Translations under genes and position numbers: made by a program
Notes under the pieces: model-generated
What the model saw: only the letters and a program-made list of their open reading frames with translations
Database searches by the model: none
What the model was told of the DNA's origin: nothing
Source: Bacteroidota bacterium
Lineage (GTDB): Bacteria > Bacteroidota > Ignavibacteria > UBA10030 > UBA8401
Length of the DNA stretch: 5,513 nt
Reading direction: 5' to 3'
Assembly (NCBI GenBank): GCA_003456055.1
Contig: DMPG01000037.1
Coordinates: forward strand, 1-5,513
Shown here: piece after piece, positions 1 through 5,513 of the stretch
Layout: the number at the start of each line of letters is the position of its first letter
How positions within the stretch are numbered: position 1 is the first letter of the stretch

Positions 1-771
1 CCAACCGGAAAAGTTTCAACAGTTTCATATTCCGAAACATTTGAAGTAAGCCGCACCACCGTTGTTTCTCCGTTTGGATGGGACAGCACCAATGTTGCCG
101 CACATGCGGGAACACTTTCACTCGGTGCATTAAACTATGCAAACAATTCAAATAATAGTGCCTATCTTCCTGCCGTGAAAGGAAATGGAAATCCCCGTCT
201 CTCCTTCTGGACAATTTGCCGAACGGAAGCAGGAAAAGATTTCGGAAAAGTTGAAGTTTCCAAGAATCGCGGAAAAATCTGGACTGAAGTTCTTTCGTTA
301 GATGAAAGTTCACATGCCGAATGGGCTGCAGGAAATAATGTCTGGTTCCAAAAGAATGTCGATCTTTCAGCGTATGCAACCGATACGATCTTCGTCCGGT
401 TCCGTTTAACAAGCGACGGAGCAACATCAAAATTCGGATGGCTGATCGACGATATCATCCTTAATCCTCTTGCCACAGGTGTTGCGGAAGAATTGAGTCT
501 GTTACCGACTGAATATTCTCTCGGTCAGAACTATCCGAATCCGTTCAATCCTTCAACAAAAATATCGTATGCGATAAAGGAACAAGGATTCGTTTCGCTG
601 AAAGTATATGATATGCTTGGCAAAGAAGTGCGTACATTGGTCAATTCCGTTCATGAAGCCGGTTATTATGGAATCGATCTGAATGGTAGCAATCTTTCGA
701 GCGGAGTCTATTTCTATCAACTTCGCGCAGGAAGTTTTGTTGATACGAAAAAATTCATATTAATGAAATAA
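1..771 (+). CDS. C-terminal part of a secreted jelly-roll protein with T9SS-type sorting domain (5' end outside window)
   Basis: The reading frame is open from the first base to TAA at 769-771, giving 256 visible residues; the start lies to the left of the window. A GTG at 175 is in frame but is not a credible start, because the coding sequence upstream of it continues the same domain. Residues about 11-157 look like a beta-sandwich of the MAM/jelly-roll kind found at the end of M6 (immune inhibitor A-like) peptidases and other exported enzymes: an SETFE opening, NNSAYLPAV, LSFWTICRTE, DFGKVEVSKN and a closing FGWLIDDI strand. Residues about 172-256 are a sorting tail with QNYPNPFNP at 176-184, VYDMLGKEV, and SSGVYFYQLRAG near the end, closing in KKFILMK. 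Proteins with this tail are normally exported by Sec, crossed over the outer membrane by the type IX system and anchored or released after tail removal. The catalytic or binding part is not in the window, so the enzyme activity is unknown; a peptidase is one possibility only. The family of the tail is secure; the jelly-roll call is moderate. Confidence 0.85.
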   Translation, partial: PTGKVSTVSYSETFEVSRTTVVSPFGWDSTNVAAHAGTLSLGALNYANNSNNSAYLPAVKGNGNPRLSFWTICRTEAGKDFGKVEVSKNRGKIWTEVLSLDESSHAEWAAGNNVWFQKNVDLSAYATDTIFVRFRLTSDGATSKFGWLIDDIILNPLATGVAEELSLLPTEYSLGQNYPNPFNPSTKISYAIKEQGFVSLKVYDMLGKEVRTLVNSVHEAGYYGIDLNGSNLSSGVYFYQLRAGSFVDTKKFILMK

Positions 772-790
772 TCTCTTAATACGATTTTTT

Positions 791-825
791 AAAAAGGGGA
801 AGATAATATTCTTCCCCTTTTTTTT
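791..825 (+). terminator. Intrinsic terminator after the sorting-domain gene
   Basis: A perfect 13-bp stem pairs 791-803 (AAAAAGGGGAAGA) with 810-822, leaving a 6-base loop, and the right arm runs into eight T residues (818-825). It lies 19 bp after the stop at 771. The A-rich left arm and the T run at 785-790 mean it could also act weakly on transcripts from the other strand. It separates the first gene from the DUF2911 gene, which therefore probably has its own promoter. Confidence 0.88.
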
Positions 826-831
826 AATATA

Positions 832-862
832 TCGGAAACTTTTTACCGTTTATTTAAGTTTA
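832..862 (+). promoter_or_regulatory. Possible Bacteroidota-type promoter for the DUF2911 gene
   Basis: TAAGTTTA at 855-862 matches the Bacteroidota -7 element TAnnTTTG in all but the last base. TCG at 832-834 lies 20 bp upstream, where the -33 TTG would be expected, and matches two of three bases. Transcription would start near 868, about 30 bp before the ATG at 898 and downstream of the terminator at 791-825. The -33 match is poor, so this is a tentative assignment based mainly on position and on the better example at 3144-3174. Confidence 0.38.
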
Positions 863-897
863 TCATACCACATCACCAATCATCGAAAGGAATTAGT

Positions 898-1752
898 ATG
901 AAAAGAATCACCGCTTTATTGTTATTCGTTGCTGTATTCTCGTTCGCTCAAAAGCCTGAGGTAAAACTGCTAAGACTGAGCCAATATGCGACAGTCTCAC
1001 AGACCGTTGGCGTTACCGATATGTCAATCTCGTACCATCGTCCGGGAGTTAAAGGACGCGAGATCTTCGGAAAACTTGAACAATTCGGAAAAGTGTGGCG
1101 CGCCGGAGCAAACAATGCAACATCGTTCGAATTCTCGCAGGACGTGACAATCGCAGGAACAACTTTAAAAGCCGGACGATATGAATTCTTTCTTATCCCG
1201 ACGGAAAATGAATGGACTGTGATCTTCAATTCTGCAAAAGACCAGTGGGGTGCTTATAGTTATGATTCCACGTTGAATGTTGTCACATTCCAGATAAAGC
1301 CTGAAACCATTGCTCATGAAGAATGGCTCTCCTATAGTTTTTCCGACCTTACAATTTCATCGGCAAAAGTTTCGTTGAAGTGGGATAAAACAGCGATCTC
1401 ATTCGTCATTAGTACCAACACCGAAGAGAATGTAAAAAAACTGGAAACACAATACTATACACTTGCTGCGCAGCAAGCTGGAACTTTCGCACGCTATTCA
1501 TTGGACAGCAAATCAGATTTCGACAAAGGAATTGCTGCTGCTGACCGTGCGATTGCCATCGCACCGAATTTCCCCAATCTCTCATTGAAAGCAAATTTGC
1601 TTGCTCAAAAAGAACAATGGGTTGATGCGGTTAAAGTCGGCGAAGAAGCAATCAAAGCAGGAAAAGCAAGCAACGCAAACACCGGGAATTTTGAAAAAAC
1701 CGTTGCGGGATGGAAAGAAAAATTTCCTCCGGCAAAAGGAAAGAAAAAATAA
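898..1752 (+). CDS. DUF2911 domain protein with signal peptide and TPR-like C-terminal tail
   Basis: A complete 284-residue protein. The ATG at 898 is preceded by GAAAGGA at 885-891, six bases away, and begins a clear signal peptide: MKR, a hydrophobic stretch LLLFVAVFSF, and probable cleavage around AQ at residues 17-18. Residues about 25-172 carry the DUF2911 signature in order: QTVGVTDMSISYHRPGVKGR (35-54), EIFGKLEQFGKVWRAGANNA (55-74), AGRYEFFLIP (92-101), WTVIFN (106-111), WGAYSYD (117-123) and a KWDK strand near 161. DUF2911 proteins are common exported proteins of Bacteroidota; their biochemical role is not established. Residues about 180-275 are helical, and DKGIAAADRAIAIAPNFPNL followed by AKEQ-like and AVKVGEEAIKAGKA segments resembles one or two degenerate TPR units. 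The protein ends in a basic, lysine-rich KGKKK. It stands alone between two terminators, so it is probably monocistronic. The family assignment is strong; function is unknown. Confidence 0.93.
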   Translation: MKRITALLLFVAVFSFAQKPEVKLLRLSQYATVSQTVGVTDMSISYHRPGVKGREIFGKLEQFGKVWRAGANNATSFEFSQDVTIAGTTLKAGRYEFFLIPTENEWTVIFNSAKDQWGAYSYDSTLNVVTFQIKPETIAHEEWLSYSFSDLTISSAKVSLKWDKTAISFVISTNTEENVKKLETQYYTLAAQQAGTFARYSLDSKSDFDKGIAAADRAIAIAPNFPNLSLKANLLAQKEQWVDAVKVGEEAIKAGKASNANTGNFEKTVAGWKEKFPPAKGKKK

Positions 1753-1762
1753 AACAAATTTG

Positions 1763-1786
1763 TCATTCCCGCGAAGGCGGGAATCC
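1763..1786. repeat. dRS3-like palindromic repeat (ATTCCC-N8-GGGAAT)
   Basis: ATTCCCGC at 1765-1772 and GCGGGAAT at 1777-1784 form an 8-bp inverted repeat around GAAG. The flanks GTC and CC extend the match to the widespread GTCATTCCCGC...GCGGGAATCC element. It fits the 20-bp dRS3 consensus ATTCCC-N8-GGGAAT described in Neisseria, and similar short palindromes occur in many unrelated genomes, often as dispersed intergenic copies. Translated on the minus strand it gives the familiar spurious peptide DSRLRGND. It sits 12 bp after the DUF2911 stop, between two convergent genes. Only one copy is in this window, so whether it is a repeat in this genome is inferred from its resemblance. As RNA it could also form a small hairpin. 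Confidence 0.72.
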
Positions 1787-1790
1787 ATTA

Positions 1791-1819
1791 AAACAAAACG
1801 GCGAGCAATGCTCGCCGTT
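1791..1819 (-). terminator. Terminator hairpin between convergent genes
   Basis: AACGGCGAGC at 1797-1806 pairs perfectly with GCTCGCCGTT at 1810-1819 around a three-base loop, a GC-rich 10-bp stem. Read on the minus strand it starts two bases after the TAA of the 422-residue protein (1821-1823) and is followed by TTTTGTTTT-like sequence, making it a good intrinsic terminator for that gene. On the plus strand the downstream sequence TTATTATTT is less T-rich, so it may stop DUF2911 transcription less efficiently. A shared, bidirectional role is plausible. Confidence 0.82.
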
Positions 1820-1820
1820 A

Positions 1821-3089
1821 TTATTTCAATAAGACCATTTTTTTGCTCTCCGCAAATCCATCTGCTCTCAATTGATAAAAATACAAACCGGATGGAAATT
1901 GATCTGCTTTCCAATCAATTGAATGAACCCCAGATTCTAAATACTCATCAAGAAGAATGGATACTTCCTGACCGAGCATATTAAATATGCGCAAAGAAAT
2001 ATTTGATGGTTTTGCTGTTTGGAATCGTATCTGTGTAGTAGGGTTGAAAGGATTTGGATAATTTTGAAACAGAACAAAATCAAGAGGTTGTTGATCAACT
2101 TGTTCTACAACCAATGGGATAAATATTTTCAATGCTTCTTCTGCTGATGCTTTGACATCGGCATCTTGATCATTTTTTACACTCTGCAGCGCTTTGATCA
2201 CATCATTTTTTCTTGATTTCACCTGAGCATGAAGAGTATCCCATAAAATTTTTAGATCCTCCCCTACCCACGCATAATTCCACACCCAAAGTCTCCTCAA
2301 TCCTTCAACAGCGTGCCGTCGAACCCACCACTCTGGAGCAAATTGAACCGCAGATAGTATTGAATCAAGGTTTGGAAACATTGTCATCGCGTACCGATCT
2401 GGAATATTCCATCGATAGATTTTTGCTCCCTTGAAACTTCTTTCACCTGCATCTTCCAGCAATGCTTTTTGATGAATACCAGATCCAGTAACGGACACAT
2501 ACCAATAATATCTGTACATGCATCCAGCAGGACAATCTCCTTCGCCATGTGAAAAGACAAAATGATCGCGTTCATTCTTTCTGAAATATTCTATATTGTT
2601 ACCGTCTCCAGCGTAACCGTTTGGTTCTGCATAATTTACACCGGGATAGTCGTTGTATAATTTAGACAATGTTTTTATTTGCAACGGAATTGCAAATTTT
2701 AATATGAATAGCGGTAAAATACTAAACGAACGATTTGTATCAACTTTTGTTAAGCTGTAATATAGCCCAAGAGAATCTATGTACGAATTTCCTGTTAACA
2801 AACTTCCTGTTTTCCACGCTTTAGTCCATTGCGCACTCGAGGATATTAATAGTTCAGTGAGAACATAATCTGGAAAAACGTGAATCGATGCAAGACTATC
2901 GTTTACTGTTCGTGCAATTTTCAGGCTCGAATCGATTTTGATTGCTAAAGAAGAATCTAATACAATGCCTTGTTGAATTCGGAGAGTCAAAACAATCGCG
3001 TCATTCGAGATTTGCGCCGGTAAAATTCCTGAACATATCACAATCACGATAGTATATAGAAAATATTTTATCGATTTAATTTTGAGCAT
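1821..3089 (-). CDS. Secreted protein of unknown function with propeptide-like region, GDCPAGC motif, HEAT-like repeats and T9SS-type sorting tail
   Basis: I place the start at the second of two adjacent ATGs (3089-3087), giving 422 residues: AGGAGG at 3095-3100 lies five bases before it but only two before the first ATG. An in-frame GTG at 3137 would extend the frame by 16 residues but falls at the expected transcription start. Residues 1-27 are a signal peptide (MLKIKSIKYF, hydrophobic YTIVIVICSGIL, cleavage near PAQ). Residues about 35-165, ending LSKLYNDYPGVNYAEPNGYA, resemble the inhibitory propeptide of subtilases, whose last strand often reads GVxYAEPN, but no Asp-His-Ser protease domain follows. 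Residues 178-200 hold FVFSHGEGDCPAGCMYRYYW, a conspicuous Cys-X3-Cys loop (C186 and C190). Residues 253-268 (WVRRHAVEGL) and 308-322 (DADVKASAEEALKIF) look like HEAT-repeat helices. Residues about 338-422 form the sorting tail: FQNYPNPFNP (341-350), IFNMLGQEV, SGLYFYQLRA (400-409) and a closing KKMVLLK. The tail suggests export by the type IX system. The function of the body is not recognised. Confidence 0.9.
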   Translation of the reverse strand: MLKIKSIKYFLYTIVIVICSGILPAQISNDAIVLTLRIQQGIVLDSSLAIKIDSSLKIARTVNDSLASIHVFPDYVLTELLISSSAQWTKAWKTGSLLTGNSYIDSLGLYYSLTKVDTNRSFSILPLFILKFAIPLQIKTLSKLYNDYPGVNYAEPNGYAGDGNNIEYFRKNERDHFVFSHGEGDCPAGCMYRYYWYVSVTGSGIHQKALLEDAGERSFKGAKIYRWNIPDRYAMTMFPNLDSILSAVQFAPEWWVRRHAVEGLRRLWVWNYAWVGEDLKILWDTLHAQVKSRKNDVIKALQSVKNDQDADVKASAEEALKIFIPLVVEQVDQQPLDFVLFQNYPNPFNPTTQIRFQTAKPSNISLRIFNMLGQEVSILLDEYLESGVHSIDWKADQFPSGLYFYQLRADGFAESKKMVLLK

Positions 3090-3093
3090 CATG

Positions 3094-3101
3094 ACCTCCT
3101 C
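3094..3101 (-). promoter_or_regulatory. Strong ribosome binding site that decides the start of the 422-residue protein
   Basis: On the minus strand GAGGAGGT is followed by C and then two consecutive ATGs. The AGGAGG core is five bases from the second ATG (3089) and two from the first (3092). The spacing favours the second, which also begins the signal peptide directly. Confidence 0.75.
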
Positions 3102-3143
3102 GTAATAATCCTCTTCCATAATTTTTCTGTTTCTCACTTTTTA

Positions 3144-3174
3144 CAAATTTAGTTTCTGCTCATTTCACTTGCAA
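3144..3174 (-). promoter_or_regulatory. Bacteroidota-type promoter (TTG-N20-TAAATTTG)
   Basis: On the minus strand TAAATTTG (3151 down to 3144) is an exact match to the -7 consensus TAnnTTTG of Bacteroidota housekeeping promoters, and TTG (3174 to 3172) lies 20 bp upstream, within the usual 17-23 bp spacing for the -33 element. Transcription would begin near 3137-3140, leaving a leader of about 50 bases before the ATG at 3089. This supports independent expression of the 422-residue protein from the upstream PIG-L gene, and argues against the GTG at 3137 as its start. Confidence 0.65.
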
Positions 3175-3255
3175 TAGGTTTATTTGCTAAACAGGACAAT
3201 TTTATTCGAATTCGTCTCTTTGGAATTATTTGCAACACCCCAGATATTCGCCGTT
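3175..3255. other. Rest of the intergenic region between the two minus-strand genes
   Basis: Between the PIG-L stop and the promoter at 3144-3174 there are about 80 AT-rich bases. I see no strong terminator hairpin for the PIG-L gene. The word TTATTTGC occurs twice on the plus strand (3180-3187 and 3226-3233), and CGAATTCG is a short palindrome near 3207; neither is convincing as an operator. Read-through from PIG-L into the next gene therefore cannot be excluded. Confidence 0.4.
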
Positions 3256-5513
3256 TTATTTCCCAACCGAAAGAAGATTTGCAAATAACCGATACGCCCC
3301 TTCAACTCCCGCAGGCAATTGACGAAAGAACGCGAGTCCGGTAAAGATATAATTCCCTTTGCCGTATTTTGCGATCAACAGACTTCCCTGAAGCGACTTT
3401 TCGTTCGGATCAGCACACGAAAAAACTTTCTCATATTTATCATCCCACAATGATGCAAAATATAAACCCCGTTCTTGCACCCATCCCTCAAAATCTTTTG
3501 CAGAAATAATATTTGGATAGTTTAGTAGCGCATGGTCGGGTTTTACACAACTCATCTCTGCATTCTCATTCGTCACCCGCTCTCGTGATAATTCTAATCT
3601 GTATGGTGCAATATTATCAGTCTCACCTTTTGCAGCCGTTTGATATTGAACAATGTACGTTCCACCTTGTTCAACATACTGTAACAGACTGTTATTCGAC
3701 GTGCGAAGCTGTTCACGAGTATTATATGACCGGATTCCGGCAACAATCGCATCGAAACGTGTAAAGTTCCCGTTTCGCAAATCGTCATCACTGATGAGCT
3801 GAACAGTATAACCCATTTGCTGAAGTGCATTTGGTACCTGATCACCCGCTCCCATGATATATCCGATCAATTTCCCTTTCGTTTGAAGATCGAACTTTAT
3901 CAGCTTCCCTTCGGCATTTTCCAACACCGTTTGCGGAATAATATGCGGATAACTAATTGTCTTTTGTTCCGATGAATATGTTTTCCCATCGACTTCAATA
4001 TTCGCGCCAAACGTTCCGCTTTTCGATTGTTTCGTTGACCAAACGAAAAATTGAAGTACTGTCTCATCACCTTTTCGCTTCAACGAAACCATTTGTTTGG
4101 TCGGATTACATCCCCAACCCGTGGGAAGCAGTAACTGCACTTTGCCGTTGATGGCGTTATCAATGGCTCGGACTTTGACATGGACACTCTTTGAAATAGA
4201 ATCTGAGAAGACGACGATATTTTTTTCTTCGAGACCGATGGAGACGGGAGGAAGAATATCGATATTTTTTATTTTTTCGCCCTCAAGATCATCGACCCAT
4301 TTGTATTGAATCGGTAGCGTGATCATCATCGGTTCATTTTCGATTATGATCGAAACAGCAATCGACAATGGCGCCGGACTTTCCGGACTTCCGATTAATA
4401 CATCATCTGATGATGAATACCGGTTATTTTTTGGACTTGAGGCTAAGAAATACGGCTGCGAGTATCGTTCATTCGCAGGAATGATCGATGCCAATTGAAG
4501 TTGAAGCAGTTCATTGTTCTTCAATGGTTGTTGAACAGTATTATTGATATTCAATTTTTCGGAAAAAGCGGATGCAAAAACGATTTTCGCATTTGAACGA
4601 TTGAGCATGGACAGCGTGATCACAATTGAATCGCCTGGAGAATAGACCATTTCCTTTGTTTTGGCTTCCATCCACAATCCCGCACACGATTGGATGATCG
4701 ATTCGATCTCATCCATTTTTCTGTCGATGAGCGGGTCATTATTTATTTTTTGAAGCGATCGATAGAGCTTCAATAATGCGGGAATACTTTTTTCGGCGTG
4801 CTGCGGTACAAATTTGTTTTGGACCTCGGTAATTGACTGAGCGATCTTCTTTCCATTTGGAATTCTGTTCCAGGAAATATCGATTCCTTCAAACAACTCA
4901 TTCTTTGCACTCTCTCCAGCAGAAACGACAAATTCATTAATATTGCTCCCTCTGTTTTGCGAAGATCCCATTCCCTGGCTTTTGTGCATAGTACGGCTAA
5001 TTCCGGCAATTTCGTTAAACGATTTTCCAAGCAACGGAGAAAATTCACCGACATCAATTTTTATAGTTTGGATATTGGTTGAGTTTGAGTTTGTTCCTCC
5101 GAAACGAAAATGATTGAACAGCAATCGCTTTGCCTTCCACGGCTGAACATTCTTTAATTGTTCTGGAAAAATATTCGGGTCGCCGCTGACCGCAAATGCT
5201 TCCTGCGCAAGAATTGCCGAAGCAGTATGGTGTCCATGACCACCTTGTGTCGGGGCAAACCGTGTAATGATGATATCGGGACGATATTTGCGGATGACCC
5301 AAACGACATCTTTAAGAACACTGTCCTTATTCCATAATCGCAATGCTTCTTCCGAAGATTTTGAGAAACCAAAATCAATCGCACGGGTAAAGAATTGTTC
5401 TGCGCCGTCGATCCTTCGCGCAGCTAATAATTCCTGGGTTCTAATAATTCCAAGTTCTGTTCCCTGTTCTGAGCCGACAAGATTTTGTCCCCCTTCTCCT
5501 CTTGTTATAGACA
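3256..5513 (-). CDS. PIG-L (LmbE-like) family deacetylase with Ig-like and glutamine-amidotransferase-like C-terminal domains (N-terminus outside window)
   Basis: The frame is open from the right edge to TAA at 3256-3258, giving 751 visible residues. A TTG at 5343 is in frame, but the 56 codons before it (TRGEGGQNLVGSEQGTELG, RTQELLAARRIDGAEQFF, AIDFGFSKS) are conserved PIG-L sequence, so the true start and the AHPDDE zinc motif lie beyond the window. Residues about 1-200 are the remainder of the catalytic domain, with RPDIIITRFAP and GGHGHHTAS, where H92 and H95 fit the HxxH zinc-binding motif, and HKSQGMG near 176. PIG-L enzymes remove N-acetyl groups from GlcNAc-containing or related sugar conjugates (MshB, BshB and GlcNAc-PI deacetylase are examples); the substrate here is unknown. 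Residues about 280-520 look like beta-rich Ig/NEW3-type modules. Residues about 545-751 form an alpha/beta domain like class I glutamine amidotransferases or ThuA (IGYIMGAGDQVPNALQQMGY, FDAIVAGIRSYNTR, LLQYVEQGGTYIVQYQT, DFEGWVQERGLYF, GKGNYIFTGLAFFRQLPAGV), without an evident catalytic Cys nucleophile in the usual place. This three-part architecture is frequent in Bacteroidota. It is probably exported, but the signal region is not visible. Confidence 0.9.
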   Translation of the reverse strand, partial: SITRGEGGQNLVGSEQGTELGIIRTQELLAARRIDGAEQFFTRAIDFGFSKSSEEALRLWNKDSVLKDVVWVIRKYRPDIIITRFAPTQGGHGHHTASAILAQEAFAVSGDPNIFPEQLKNVQPWKAKRLLFNHFRFGGTNSNSTNIQTIKIDVGEFSPLLGKSFNEIAGISRTMHKSQGMGSSQNRGSNINEFVVSAGESAKNELFEGIDISWNRIPNGKKIAQSITEVQNKFVPQHAEKSIPALLKLYRSLQKINNDPLIDRKMDEIESIIQSCAGLWMEAKTKEMVYSPGDSIVITLSMLNRSNAKIVFASAFSEKLNINNTVQQPLKNNELLQLQLASIIPANERYSQPYFLASSPKNNRYSSSDDVLIGSPESPAPLSIAVSIIIENEPMMITLPIQYKWVDDLEGEKIKNIDILPPVSIGLEEKNIVVFSDSISKSVHVKVRAIDNAINGKVQLLLPTGWGCNPTKQMVSLKRKGDETVLQFFVWSTKQSKSGTFGANIEVDGKTYSSEQKTISYPHIIPQTVLENAEGKLIKFDLQTKGKLIGYIMGAGDQVPNALQQMGYTVQLISDDDLRNGNFTRFDAIVAGIRSYNTREQLRTSNNSLLQYVEQGGTYIVQYQTAAKGETDNIAPYRLELSRERVTNENAEMSCVKPDHALLNYPNIISAKDFEGWVQERGLYFASLWDDKYEKVFSCADPNEKSLQGSLLIAKYGKGNYIFTGLAFFRQLPAGVEGAYRLFANLLSVGK

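Noticed and set aside
175..177. GTG as the start of the first gene
   Set aside because: The same frame is open and domain-like back to base 1, and no ribosome binding site precedes the GTG.
162..476. Minus-strand open frame opposite the first gene
   Set aside because: It is the shadow of the jelly-roll coding region, with no domain signature of its own.
1582..1984. Overlapping open frames on both strands across the convergent junction
   Set aside because: They contain the translated palindrome (DSRLRGND on minus, SFPRRRES on plus), a well-known source of false proteins, and overlap two well-supported genes and a terminator.
3087..3137. Longer N-terminus of the 422-residue protein from GTG 3137 or the ATG near 3119
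   Set aside because: The extra residues are charged and would precede the signal peptide, the strong AGGAGG lies downstream of them, and the promoter places the transcript start at about the GTG.
3180..3233. Direct repeat TTATTTGC as a possible operator
   Set aside because: Only eight AT-rich bases, 46 bp apart; this is expected by chance in such sequence.
3513..4309. Several small plus-strand open frames inside the PIG-L gene
   Set aside because: They lie antisense to strongly conserved coding sequence, lack ribosome binding sites and show no recognisable domains.
5341..5343. TTG as the start of the PIG-L gene
   Set aside because: The 56 codons upstream in the same frame encode conserved PIG-L sequence, so the gene runs off the right edge.

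Overview
The window looks like chromosomal DNA from a member of the Bacteroidota/Chlorobiota/Ignavibacteriota group. Two unrelated proteins end in the same roughly 85-residue tail built around QNYPNPFNP, as in type IX secretion (T9SS type A / FlgD-like) sorting domains. One gene has a near-perfect Bacteroidota-type promoter (TTG, 20 bp, TAAATTTG). A DUF2911 protein and an extended PIG-L protein, both typical of this group, are also present. The style QNYPNPFNPST...GVYFYQLRAG is especially common in Ignavibacteria-like genomes, but genus cannot be assigned from this sequence.

Layout from left to right: (1) the 3' part of a plus-strand gene for a secreted, jelly-roll plus sorting-domain protein, ending at 771 and followed by a strong intrinsic terminator; (2) a complete plus-strand DUF2911 lipo- or periplasmic-type protein with a helical TPR-like tail (898-1752); (3) a short convergent intergenic region holding a dRS3-like inverted repeat and a GC-rich terminator hairpin; (4) a complete minus-strand secreted protein of 422 residues with a subtilase-propeptide-like segment, a GDCPAGC motif, HEAT-like repeats and a sorting tail (1821-3089), with its own promoter; (5) the 3' 2.26 kb of a minus-strand gene for a large PIG-L (LmbE-like) deacetylase with Ig-like and glutamine-amidotransferase-like C-terminal domains (3256 to beyond the right edge).

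The genes do not form an obvious pathway. All visible products appear to be exported or envelope proteins, two of them probable T9SS cargo. The two minus-strand genes are separated by 166 bp containing a promoter, so they are probably separate transcription units. No rRNA, tRNA, CRISPR array, transposase, phage gene or integration site was seen. No stretch above 300 bp lacks a gene. I found no convincing new multi-gene system; the most unusual item is the 422-residue protein.
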